Program-made: the position numbers and the translations under genes
The notes under the pieces: generated by a model
Databases searched by the model: none
Seen by the model: only the letters and a program-made list of their open reading frames with translations
Told to the model about the DNA's origin: nothing
Shown: positions 47,509 through 54,385 of the stretch, piece after piece
How the letters are laid out: every line of letters starts with the position of its first letter
Numbering within the stretch: the stretch's first letter is position 1
NCBI GenBank assembly: GCA_945869265.1
Contig: CAMBOI010000008.1
Location: 1-64,000, forward strand
Origin: an uncultured Prevotella sp.
Lineage (GTDB): Bacteria > Bacteroidota > Bacteroidia > Bacteroidales > Bacteroidaceae
Direction: 5' to 3'
DNA length: 64,000 nucleotides

Positions 47509-47802
47509 TTAATACTTAAAATCCTTGTTGAAATGCTGTTCCTTGATGAGCACCATCAGAGCCCATGCCGTGCCTCTGACGTTGCGCAGTTCCTCGGGTA
47601 GCATCTTCATCGCGGTTGAGAAATACCACAGCGCATTAGCCACGTCGGGCTGCACCTCGGAGCGCAGTCCAGCCACGAAATTTACGCAGTCGCTGCCCAC
47701 TCTCTCGCTCACGCCCGTCACCACCAGGTCGAGAGTCTCCTTTGCGTTTGGATTGAGGGGATATTTCCCCGTCTCCATCATCTCAACAGTTTTTGTTGCC
47801 AT
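47509..47802 (-). CDS. Uncharacterised 97-aa protein
   Basis: The track starts at 47868, but MATKTVEMMETGKYPLN at 47802, preceded by the A-rich AACAAAAGAGATT, is the likelier start. The chain has a hydrophobic helical centre (CVNFVAGLRSEVQPDVANALWYFSTAMKMLPEEL) and no cysteine-rich or nuclease motif. It is the first gene of the short unit 47802-44834. Not recognised. Confidence 0.7.
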   Translation of the reverse strand: MATKTVEMMETGKYPLNPNAKETLDLVVTGVSERVGSDCVNFVAGLRSEVQPDVANALWYFSTAMKMLPEELRNVRGTAWALMVLIKEQHFNKDFKY

Positions 47803-47884
47803 AATCTCTTTTGTTTTTAAATTAATAATGTGTATATCACTCTCTGCGACTGTCGAATGGCCATTCATCGTCGTATTTCAGGTG

Positions 47885-47892
47885 CAAAGATA
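47885..47892 (-). promoter_or_regulatory. -7 box of the VirE_N transcription unit
   Basis: TATCTTTG on the minus strand, about 82 bp before the 47802 start, directly after the terminator of the upstream unit (read on the same strand). No clear TTG element. Confidence 0.55.
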
Positions 47893-47925
47893 AGAAGTAT
47901 TTTCCACATGGATGTAATGAAAATG

Positions 47926-47955
47926 CATAAAAAAAGCGACCGGAAATGGTCGCTT
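47926..47955 (-). terminator. Rho-independent terminator between the two small-protein units
   Basis: Read on the minus strand, AAGCGACC (47955-47948) pairs with GGTCGCTT (47941-47934) over a 6-nt loop and is followed by a T-run. It lies downstream of the 170-aa gene and before the promoter of the next unit, so the locus has two transcripts. Confidence 0.8.
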
Positions 47956-47998
47956 GAAATATCTGATGATTACTCTAAGTAGATTAATAATCAGACGA

Positions 47999-48511
47999 TT
48001 AATAGGTGGTCGCTTTCGGTCGCATAATTTTTAGGAGTGTGTCACTCTCGGATGATATTACGGGTTTGTTCTTCGCCAATTTCAGCGGTTTGCCGTCTTT
48101 CACGAACAGCTTCTCGGTCAGTTCTTCCAATGTCGCCATCCTCAGTAGTTTTGAGTCGATGGCCTTCTGGTTTTTGAGTGTGACAAACTCGCGCGCCAGT
48201 TGCTTGGTCTGCAACCATACAATCTGCTTCACCTCGCCGTTGATTTCGGCCTTGTATCCCATTATGAAGAGAAACGAGTCTTCGTCGCAGTCAGGGGCGA
48301 TGAATCTTTCGTTGATGAGCTGTTGATACACCTCTCTGCCTTGCTTCTCGTTGCCATCGAGCGGGAAATGCCTCTTACCGCCCTCATTTGCGGCGTGCTG
48401 ATGGTTAATCACCGTTCCGCCCGATTCGTTCACCACGATGATCTGTGCCTCACTGAGGTCTGCTCCCTTGAACAGCCCTTCAAACATTCCTTTACTTTCC
48501 ATGTTTTCCAT
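47999..48511 (-). CDS. Uncharacterised 170-aa protein
   Basis: Not recognised. It is acidic-to-neutral, with ADLSEAQIIVVNESGGTVINHQHAANEGGKRHFPLDG and a helical core LQTKQLAREFVTLKNQKAIDSKLLRMATLEELTEKLF. It overlaps the coiled-coil gene upstream by 20 bp, so the two are cotranscribed. Transcription probably ends at the hairpin 47926-47955. Confidence 0.75.
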   Translation of the reverse strand: MENMESKGMFEGLFKGADLSEAQIIVVNESGGTVINHQHAANEGGKRHFPLDGNEKQGREVYQQLINERFIAPDCDEDSFLFIMGYKAEINGEVKQIVWLQTKQLAREFVTLKNQKAIDSKLLRMATLEELTEKLFVKDGKPLKLAKNKPVISSESDTLLKIMRPKATTY

Positions 48512-49139
48512 TTTTCTTCTTATTATGATATTCCACTTTCCCGTTATTGCTCACCACTACCTGGGCCGCCGTGTGCACGATCGGCTGAGGCTCATGCCTA
48601 TGATTGTTGTCATATTCCTGGGGTATTTTTTCTGTCTTTTGCATTAATTCGAAAATGTCTGCTTGAGGAGCCTTGCAGTCATTCAAATAATAATGCATCA
48701 GCATATCCTTGATTACCACAGCCTGCTCGCGTGTATAGGATAGATTCTGCGCATAATCAATTATCCAGTTTGCATCTATCCTGATCGCCTTTTTCTTGAC
48801 GCTCATCACTGTGTCGCGCTCCTCTTCTTGGGCATTTATCCCTGGCTTGCTTATTATGATGTGATCCCGGGCTTCAATCTGCTTAATCTTGGATTCCAGC
48901 CTTTTGTGTGTCATCGCAAGCTTTTGGTATTGCTCGGCAGTTTTTTCCGCCTGGGTTTTCCATGCGCTATTGTCTTTCTCCAACTCTTCTGTCTGATTTC
49001 TGAGCGACTCGTTTTCAGTCTTCAGTTGTCTGACGTAGTTCTTGAAATTCACAATGCGTTGGTCGTCGTCCTTGGTTTTGTCAGCCAGGATGAGTTCGAG
49101 CAATTCTAACCCGTACAAGTCTTCATTTCTTCTTTTCAT
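48492..49139 (-). CDS. Coiled-coil protein, 215 aa, unknown function
   Basis: The first 90 residues form a long coiled coil (FKNYVRQLKTENESLRNQTEELEKDNSAWKTQAEKTAEQYQKLAMTHKRLESKIKQIEA). A second helical domain (RIDANWIIDYAQNLSYTREQAVVIKDMLMHYYL) follows, and the end is a His/Lys-rich tail. No membrane segment. It is the first gene of the upstream small-protein unit and has a consensus promoter. Family not recognised. Confidence 0.75.
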   Translation of the reverse strand: MKRRNEDLYGLELLELILADKTKDDDQRIVNFKNYVRQLKTENESLRNQTEELEKDNSAWKTQAEKTAEQYQKLAMTHKRLESKIKQIEARDHIIISKPGINAQEEERDTVMSVKKKAIRIDANWIIDYAQNLSYTREQAVVIKDMLMHYYLNDCKAPQADIFELMQKTEKIPQEYDNNHRHEPQPIVHTAAQVVVSNNGKVEYHNKKKNGKHGK

Positions 49140-49174
49140 ATCAAAGATTTTTGTTTGTATTTATAAAATCGCTG

Positions 49175-49205
49175 CAAAGTTAATAAAAAAATCCCGTTCT
49201 GCCAA
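49175..49205 (-). promoter_or_regulatory. Promoter of the coiled-coil/170-aa gene pair
   Basis: TTG (49205-49203), 20 bp, then TAACTTTG (49182-49175) on the minus strand. The box is 35 bp before the ATG of the coiled-coil gene. Confidence 0.7.
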
Positions 49206-49312
49206 TACCCATTGTCTATTCTTAACAGATACCGAAAAAGAAAAAAGAATTCTCATTATCTGTATGTCAACAAAAATGAAGATTTTTACGCAAGGTGCAA
49301 GGGTATGAGGGA

Positions 49313-49525
49313 AGTGACAGATGACAGATGACAGTTTTGTTTTTTACTCGGATATGGGGGAGTGGGATATTTTTAGAAAATTGCTCTAAGAATTTTATGT
49401 TATATATATTTATATATATAATATATTATATATATAAATATATATAACATAACCCCTAAATCCAGGTATAACCTCATACATACATCCCGAGTAAAAAATG
49501 AAACTGTCATCTGTCATCTGTCACT
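49313..49525. repeat. 40-bp inverted repeats of module A around an AT palindrome
   Basis: The left arm (49313-49352) has AGTGACAGATGACAGATGAC and ends in TTTTTTACTCGG; the right arm (49486-49525) is its reverse complement with two or three mismatches. The same TGACAGA units are found at 44246 and 51225. The loop holds the 58-bp palindrome listed next. It lies between the divergent coiled-coil and HU-like genes. Confidence 0.9.
49395..49452. repeat. 58-bp perfect AT-rich palindrome
   Basis: TTATGTTATATATATTTATA is followed by a centre of AT repeats and the exact mirror, ending AACATAA. I checked the reverse complement base by base across all 58 positions. It would extrude as a cruciform or fold as a long RNA hairpin, and would be a natural target for HU-like or architectural proteins. 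Confidence 0.95.
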
Positions 49526-49526
49526 A

Positions 49527-49754
49527 AATTGAGTGTATTGCATGGATGGGGTCATTTTCTTAAAAAACATGGAATGTAAAAACATTTAACCGAAATGATA
49601 ACGCACCGCGTTTTGGTAGTTAGACAACAATTGTGGGGTAGTTGGAGAGATGGATTATAGGCCGCGGGCGGGACGCCATGCTCCCAGAGGCTCCGCGACA
49701 GAGGGAATATGATGTTAAATGATGTTAATAGCAGTAATTTTGATTGCTCACAAA
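49527..49754. other. Intergenic leader before the HU-like gene, nothing recognised
   Basis: This stretch has a short direct repeat GATGTTAA and a GC-rich patch (GGCCGCGGGCGGGACG) but no convincing ORF, RNA or operator. The HU-like gene's promoter begins at its right edge. Confidence 0.5.
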
Positions 49755-49784
49755 ATTGCCATGTGCTCACAAAATCGTACCTTT
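49755..49784 (+). promoter_or_regulatory. Promoter of the HU-like gene
   Basis: TTG (49755-49757), a 19-bp spacer and TACCTTTG (49777-49784) match the Bacteroidetes consensus. The predicted transcript has a leader of about 95 nt before the ATG at 49887, with an A-rich segment. Confidence 0.75.
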
Positions 49785-49886
49785 GCAACGTGGGAATGAG
49801 AGATACTGCGCAGGCTCTCGGGACACAAAAATGTGAGAACAACAAACAAAAAATTTTTTATTAACCTTTTTAATTTAATTACAGTT

Positions 49887-50462
49887 ATGGCAATTAAGAT
49901 TCGAGCACAAGAGAAGAAGATTCTCGTGGGACCCAACAAGGGTCAGTATGCGTATGTAGCGCAAGTGGAGCTTTATTCTGCACTCACGCAGAGCAAGGTT
50001 CTTGAGGAGGCAGCCCTGAGCTGCGGTGTTAACAAGTCGGTTCTCGCGGCATCGTGGGAAGGTCTCGGGCACGTGATCAACCGATGGGCGACGGAGGGAC
50101 ACTCGGTGCCTATCCCGGGACTCGGTACGATGCGATTTAGCGTCAACTCTCAGAGCGTGGAGAAGTTGGAAGACGTGTCGGCCAAGATGATTACCACGCG
50201 CAAGGTGGTGTTCACTCCGAGTGTCGATCTGAAGAACACGCTGGCTTCCACCTCGGTGAGCATCACCTGTTACGACCGCAATGGCGACATGGTGAAGCGA
50301 GTGACGGCTTCGGGAGCGCCTGTGGAGGGCGAGGGTGACACCTCGGGCGAGGAGAACGAGACTCCGACTGACACTGGCGGCAGCGGCAGCGACAACACCG
50401 GCAGTGGCTCTGACAACACCGGCAGCGGCTCTGCCACCGATGGCGAGGACTACTACGAGTAG
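49887..50462 (+). CDS. HU-like DNA-binding protein with repetitive acidic tail
   Basis: 191 residues. The start at 49887 (MAIKIRAQEKKILVGPNKG) is taken because the track's earlier ATG adds AT-rich codons. The domain (about 1-130) matches the Bacteroidetes HU-like group: ALTQSKVLEEAALSCGVNKSVLAASWEGLGHVINRWATEGHSVPIPGLGTMRFS and SAKMITTRKVVFTPS. After it comes a low-complexity tail of SGSDNTG repeats. HU proteins bind bent or cruciform DNA. In this genus group the gene is often followed by a smalltalk peptide and cell-wall hydrolases, as here. Confidence 0.88.
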   Translation: MAIKIRAQEKKILVGPNKGQYAYVAQVELYSALTQSKVLEEAALSCGVNKSVLAASWEGLGHVINRWATEGHSVPIPGLGTMRFSVNSQSVEKLEDVSAKMITTRKVVFTPSVDLKNTLASTSVSITCYDRNGDMVKRVTASGAPVEGEGDTSGEENETPTDTGGSGSDNTGSGSDNTGSGSATDGEDYYE

Positions 50463-50465
50463 GTT

Positions 50466-50485
50466 GAGAGCCCTTCGGGGCTCTT
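50466..50485 (+). terminator. UUCG hairpin after the HU-like gene
   Basis: AGAGCCC pairs with GGGCTCT around a TTCG loop right after the stop codon. No T-run follows (TAAAATTG), so it may be a partial terminator or stabiliser. Confidence 0.6.
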
Positions 50486-50536
50486 AAAATTGAAATATTG
50501 AAATATTGAAAGATTGATGATTATTGATAAATTTTA

Positions 50537-50757
50537 GGCACGGATTGACACGGCTTTTTAAAAAAGACACGGCTGGGCTCCGCACGGGAATGGCTTTATT
50601 TGCATAAAGGCTATACTAAAGTATAGACACGGCTCATTACCGCAGAAAAGCAAACTAAGCCGTGAACTTGCGAAGCAAGCCGTAACCACGAAGTGCCGTG
50701 GTAAATATCCATGTGGAGCCAAGCCGTGTCTTTGAAAAAGCCGTGGATTTCCGTGCC
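50537..50757 (+). repeat. Module C, copy 2 (221 bp, opposite orientation to copy 1)
   Basis: Begins GGCACGGATTGACACGGC and ends AAGCCGTGGATTTCCGTGCC. It contains the same CTATACTAAAGTATAG and CTTGCGAAGCAAG hairpins as the reverse complement of copy 1. It fills the gap between the HU-like gene and the smalltalk gene, and the track ORF 50711-50905 begins inside it. Confidence 0.9.
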
Positions 50758-50797
50758 TAATAAATTAAGGACAATTAAAATTATGGAGGACAAAATT

Positions 50798-50905
50798 ATG
50801 ACAAAAGAGAACAAAGCAAGACTGGTCAAGTTTCTGTGGAACCTCGCCTCGGCAGTATTGGCAGCAATCGGAACCGCTCTTGGCGTAAGTTGCGCAGTAG
50901 CATAA
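50798..50905 (+). CDS. Smalltalk-type small protein, 35 aa
   Basis: MTKENKARLVKFLWNLASAV then a short hydrophobic helix ending in GVSCAVA. This matches the pattern of the Bacteroidetes 'smalltalk' peptides: a lysine-rich start, one hydrophobic helix and a cysteine near the end. GGAGGA lies 7 bp before the ATG at 50798, which decides against the upstream ATG at 50783 and the longer ORF. It follows the HU-like gene. Function unknown; the helix suggests a membrane peptide. Confidence 0.75.
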   Translation: MTKENKARLVKFLWNLASAVLAAIGTALGVSCAVA

Positions 50906-50911
50906 ATTTTT

Positions 50912-50987
50912 ACCACAGAGATAAAAAGAAAAAGAGATTTGTAGTTTATCGTAATATGAATACTCTAAATCTCTTAATCTCTGTGGT
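50912..50987. repeat. Two-part inverted repeat after the smalltalk gene
   Basis: ACCACAGAGAT (50912-50922) pairs with ATCTCTGTGGT (50977-50987) and AAGAGATTT (50932-50940) with AAATCTCTT (50967-50975). It may act as a 3' end hairpin. CACAGAG units recall module B. Confidence 0.7.
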
Positions 50988-51001
50988 TCAAAATCATTTT
51001 A

Positions 51002-51105
51002 AGCAGTGAACTTGCGCAAGCAAGCCGTTATCACGAAGTGCCGTGGTAAATATCCATGCGGAGCAAAGCCGTGTCTTTTTAAAAAAAGCCGTGTCTTTCC
51101 GTGCC
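51002..51105 (+). repeat. Module C, half copy
   Basis: GTGAACTTGCGCAAGCAAGCCGT to TTTCCGTGCC, equivalent to the right half of copy 2 with small changes. The left half is missing, so this is a truncated or partly deleted element. Confidence 0.85.
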
Positions 51106-51262
51106 TAAAATAAAAATCTGTGATAATCTGTGGACAAAAACATTTGTGGACAAAAAATCTGTGATAATCCAATAAAAATTTTCATCTGTGGAAATCTGTG
51201 GATAAAAAACATCTGTGGATGAAAGTAGTGACAGATGACAGATGACAGTTTTGTTTTTTACT
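51106..51262 (+). repeat. Modules B and A of the composite repeat (right copy)
   Basis: Runs of CTGTGATAATCTGTGG and CTGTGGAAATCTGTGGAT lead to TGACAGATGACAGATGACAG. It is the inverted partner of 44241-44434. It runs up to the stop codon of the clostripain-like gene. No gene was seen in this tract. Confidence 0.9.
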
Positions 51263-51275
51263 GAGGATTGATGGA

Positions 51276-52499
51276 TTAGTCAGTCAGTCCCACCGCCTTT
51301 GCCCATTTCATCTGCTTGATCGTCTCGTTGGGATTGGGCGAGAGCGACTCATACATCGGTTGGGGCACGAACATGCTCACACCACTGAATGTCTGCTCGT
51401 TGACATCGAAATCCGTGAAATCCACGCCCGTGTTCTGCAGCCACTCGGAGGCCATCTTCGAATACACCACAAATTGACCTAATGCCTGATTCCATTCTGC
51501 CAGGGCAGCCGCATCGGCATCGGTGGCATACTCCTTCAGCAAGTTCTTCGGATCGTAATATCCCTTAGCCTTCCTACCATTGTCGGCTACAAACTGACCA
51601 TAATATATCACTCGCTTTCCTTCGAAATTATCATACATTAGCAACCGCGGCATCAACCGGGCAGTGGCTGCGGCAAAGCGCTCTACACCGCCTGTGAACA
51701 TACACGACAACGGCACTCCTGATTTATCATAATTAGTCTCGATGGTAAACTCCTCACTTTTGTCGATGATATCCTTGTAGAAATCCGCCGACTCGCTGAA
51801 CGCCAGAGGGAGAACCTCTCTATAAGCGGCTCCGTCGCCAGGCACTTCGGATGGCGAACCGATGATGTATTGCGTGCAGTCTTTCAACTCGTAGGCCGTC
51901 TCCACACACTGGAAGAAACAACAGTCGCCCATGACAAAGAGAAACGGTTGCGGGAGCTGCGAAAAAACTTTAGCCAACGAGGGAATGTTTATCCATTTCC
52001 CGCTGTCGTAACTCCTGTTTCCACCATTATCTATTCCGTATGCCCGTGAGGCAGTTTTTGTGGTGGCAATCGAGTCGGCTGTGATAAACCATCCCGACCC
52101 ATGTCCCCACAGGTCGATGCCGTAGCTCTTGGCCGGATAGCGCTGCATTATATATGTGAGAATCTCGCGCATCTTCTCCGGGTCGGAGGCATAGAAATCC
52201 TCGCTGAACTGCAATCCAGTGTCCTTCACAACCTCACCGTTCTTCAGCTCTGCGATATACGGCATCTCTCTTGTCGAGGCATTGTCGAAGAATACCACGA
52301 GATGATTCTTGCTGTCGATGAGTTTGGATGCCTCGGTCATCTCCTTAAGATCGCCGGGAGCAAAACTGCTGAGCGAGTTTTCGCCCGAGATATAGATAAT
52401 CACAGTGCGTGACGCCAACTGCGGAGTTGTCGGTTTATCGTCGTCTTTTGAGCACGAAAAGAGCACAAAAGCGCAAAATGCGGTTAATAAATATTTCAT
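51276..52499 (-). CDS. Clostripain-like (C11) cysteine peptidase lipoprotein
   Basis: A 407-residue exported lipoprotein: MKYLLTAFCAFVLFSCSKDDD has a lipobox ending at Cys16, followed by an acidic stretch that suggests surface exposure. The C11 core shows the catalytic histidine in GIDLWGHGSGW (near 131) and cysteine in FVMGDCCFFQCVE (near 191). Clostripain-type proteases cut after Arg or Lys; the exact specificity is unknown. It is divergent from the GH25 gene over 78 bp. Confidence 0.88.
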   Translation of the reverse strand: MKYLLTAFCAFVLFSCSKDDDKPTTPQLASRTVIIYISGENSLSSFAPGDLKEMTEASKLIDSKNHLVVFFDNASTREMPYIAELKNGEVVKDTGLQFSEDFYASDPEKMREILTYIMQRYPAKSYGIDLWGHGSGWFITADSIATTKTASRAYGIDNGGNRSYDSGKWINIPSLAKVFSQLPQPFLFVMGDCCFFQCVETAYELKDCTQYIIGSPSEVPGDGAAYREVLPLAFSESADFYKDIIDKSEEFTIETNYDKSGVPLSCMFTGGVERFAAATARLMPRLLMYDNFEGKRVIYYGQFVADNGRKAKGYYDPKNLLKEYATDADAAALAEWNQALGQFVVYSKMASEWLQNTGVDFTDFDVNEQTFSGVSMFVPQPMYESLSPNPNETIKQMKWAKAVGLTD

Positions 52500-52516
52500 A
52501 TTCTTATTTTTTGGGG

Positions 52517-52554
52517 CAAAGTTACTGATTTTTATTTAATTATTTGTATCTTTG
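52517..52554. promoter_or_regulatory. Divergent -7 boxes between the C11 protease and GH25 genes
   Basis: TAACTTTG on the minus strand (52524-52517) precedes the C11 gene by 17 bp and TATCTTTG on the plus strand (52547-52554) precedes the GH25 gene by 23 bp. Both fit TAnnTTTG. Confidence 0.65.
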
Positions 52555-52577
52555 CACCTAAATTTTGAAAAATTAAT

Positions 52578-53270
52578 ATGAAAAAGATACTTATTGCATT
52601 ATTTACAGCGATTTCAATGGGCGCGCAGGCGCAAAATCCATACGAGCAATGCGAGGATACTTGTCAGCATGTGCATGGCATCGACCTCAGTCATTATCAG
52701 GGCGAAGTGTTCTGGGAAACAGTGGGCGAAAACACCAAAATGGCATACGTTTATCTCAAGGCGACAGAGGGCGGCGACCGCATCGACGAGATGTATGAGC
52801 GCAACATCAACCTTGCTCATCGCTACGGACTGAAGGTGGGAAGCTATCATTTCTATCGTCCCAAGACCGAGCAGCAGAAGCAGCTCGACAACTTCAAGAC
52901 CCAATGCCTGCCGGGAGAGCAAGACCTCATTCCGATGATTGACATCGAGACAAAGCAGGGATTGCCAACTGAGGAATTCTGCGACTCGCTGATGAAATTC
53001 CTCACGCTCGTGGAGGTAGCCTACAAGCAGAAACCACTGCTATATACGGGTACGAATTTCTACAACAAATACCTGCAGGGCAAGGTGAACGACTATCAGC
53101 TGATGATAGCCCAATACACTGTGCGCGAACCAGTGTTGGCCGACGAGCGCGACTTCACCCTGTGGCAATACACGGGCAAGGGGCGCATAGTGGGCGTGTC
53201 GGGATATATCGACAAGAGCCGATTCATGGGGCAGCACGGATTGAAAGAGATAAGATTTAGACATAAATAA
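52578..53270 (+). CDS. Secreted GH25 muramidase (lysozyme)
   Basis: A 230-residue enzyme with a signal peptide (MKKILIALFTAISMGAQAQ). GH25 motifs are GIDLSHYQGEVFW, YLKATEGGDRIDEMYERN, SYHFYRP, IPMIDIETKQG (acidic active site near 122) and FTLWQYTGKGRI. It would cleave the muramic acid-GlcNAc bond in peptidoglycan. The next gene is a zinc-ribbon membrane protein 25 bp downstream. Confidence 0.93.
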   Translation: MKKILIALFTAISMGAQAQNPYEQCEDTCQHVHGIDLSHYQGEVFWETVGENTKMAYVYLKATEGGDRIDEMYERNINLAHRYGLKVGSYHFYRPKTEQQKQLDNFKTQCLPGEQDLIPMIDIETKQGLPTEEFCDSLMKFLTLVEVAYKQKPLLYTGTNFYNKYLQGKVNDYQLMIAQYTVREPVLADERDFTLWQYTGKGRIVGVSGYIDKSRFMGQHGLKEIRFRHK

Positions 53271-53295
53271 TTTTTTTATAAAATAAGAAAGAAAA

Positions 53296-54270
53296 ATGGC
53301 ATTGATTAATTGTCCTGAGTGCGGCCGGCAAGTGAGCGACAAGGCCGCTGTGTGTCCGCATTGCGGAGTGACTATCGCGGCAAAACCACGCAAGAGCAAC
53401 CGCGCGCCGATAATCATTACGGCGGCAGTGATAGCCCTGGCGATAGTGGCTGTGGGATTCTATTATTATAATAATGTGGAAAGCGACAACGAGATGGAGG
53501 CTTATGAGAACGCAATGGCGTGCAACGAGCCTGCCATCATGGAGAACTATCTCGACATGTATGCCGATGCACCACAGGCTCATCGCGACTCGGTGATGGC
53601 ACATCTCGCCATACTGCGCAAGGGCGAGACCGACTGGAGCGATGCCCTCGTGAATAACTCGCGCATGGCATTCGAGAACTATCTCAGAACATATCCCAAC
53701 AGCATCCACAATACCGAGGCTCTACTGAAAATCGACTCCATCGACTGGACCGTGGCAGTGAAGGCCGACAATGCTGACGCATATCAGAAATATGCCTTGG
53801 CGCATCCCGACGGCGAGCATATCGACGAGGCCAACGCCAAGATTGAACAGAAGGCAAAGACGGCACTGAATGACGAGGAGAAACTGAAGGTGACCAACGT
53901 GCTGACGGCGTTTTTCATGGCATTGGGTGCCAACGACGAAGACGACCTGACGATGACTATCGACGTGGTGCTCAACAGTTTTCTGCACAAGGCGGGAGCC
54001 ACCAAGATGGATGTCATCTCATATATGCACCGCATTCACAAGCCCGAGGACATATCATCAATCACATTCCGCATGAACAACGACTGGAAGATTGAGAAAA
54101 TCGACCTCGGCACCGACGATTGCAGTTATGCAGTGGATTTCTCGGTGGACGAGAAGATTGAGCGCACCGACAAGTCGAAGGAGACCTTCTGCTCGTATAA
54201 GGTGAGCGCGAAGGTGTCGGCTGCCGGAAAAATCACCGACCTCAACATGAAGAAGGGAGTGATTGAGTAA
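53296..54270 (+). CDS. Zinc-ribbon, single-pass membrane protein of unknown function
   Basis: A 324-residue protein. Residues 1-28 form a zinc ribbon (INCPECGRQV..AVCPHCGVTI). A basic linker and one membrane segment (APIIITAAVIALAIVAVGFYYY) follow. The rest is a helical, probably periplasmic, part (ETDWSDALVNNSRMAFENYLRTYPNSIHNTEALLKI, a TPR-like segment) and an NTF2-like end (VTNVLTAFFMALGANDEDD). The function is not known. It ends at a large inverted repeat. Confidence 0.85.
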   Translation: MALINCPECGRQVSDKAAVCPHCGVTIAAKPRKSNRAPIIITAAVIALAIVAVGFYYYNNVESDNEMEAYENAMACNEPAIMENYLDMYADAPQAHRDSVMAHLAILRKGETDWSDALVNNSRMAFENYLRTYPNSIHNTEALLKIDSIDWTVAVKADNADAYQKYALAHPDGEHIDEANAKIEQKAKTALNDEEKLKVTNVLTAFFMALGANDEDDLTMTIDVVLNSFLHKAGATKMDVISYMHRIHKPEDISSITFRMNNDWKIEKIDLGTDDCSYAVDFSVDEKIERTDKSKETFCSYKVSAKVSAAGKITDLNMKKGVIE

Positions 54271-54285
54271 GGAAAGCTTTTATTT

Positions 54286-54376
54286 AAACACAGAGACACA
54301 GAGGCACAGAGAATAATATTAAGTTTTCTGAAGATACAGAGAGAAAAAACCTCTGTGACTCTGAGCCTCTGTGTTT
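54286..54376. terminator. 26-bp imperfect inverted repeat between convergent genes
   Basis: AAACACAGAGACACAGAGGC pairs with the CTCTGTGACTCTGAGCCTCT side over about 22 of 26 bases, followed by a short T/A run on the plus strand. It lies between the zinc-ribbon gene and ribE and probably ends both transcripts. CACAGAG units recall module B. Confidence 0.7.
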
Positions 54377-54385
54377 ATAAAAAAA

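Noticed and set aside
50711-50797. N-terminal extension of the smalltalk gene
   Set aside because: This part is translated from module C, and GGAGGA fixes the start at 50798.
43805-54270. A prophage or integrative element
   Set aside because: No integrase, transposase, relaxase, terminase, capsid or att-like tRNA boundary is present; only repeats and accessory genes suggest mobility.
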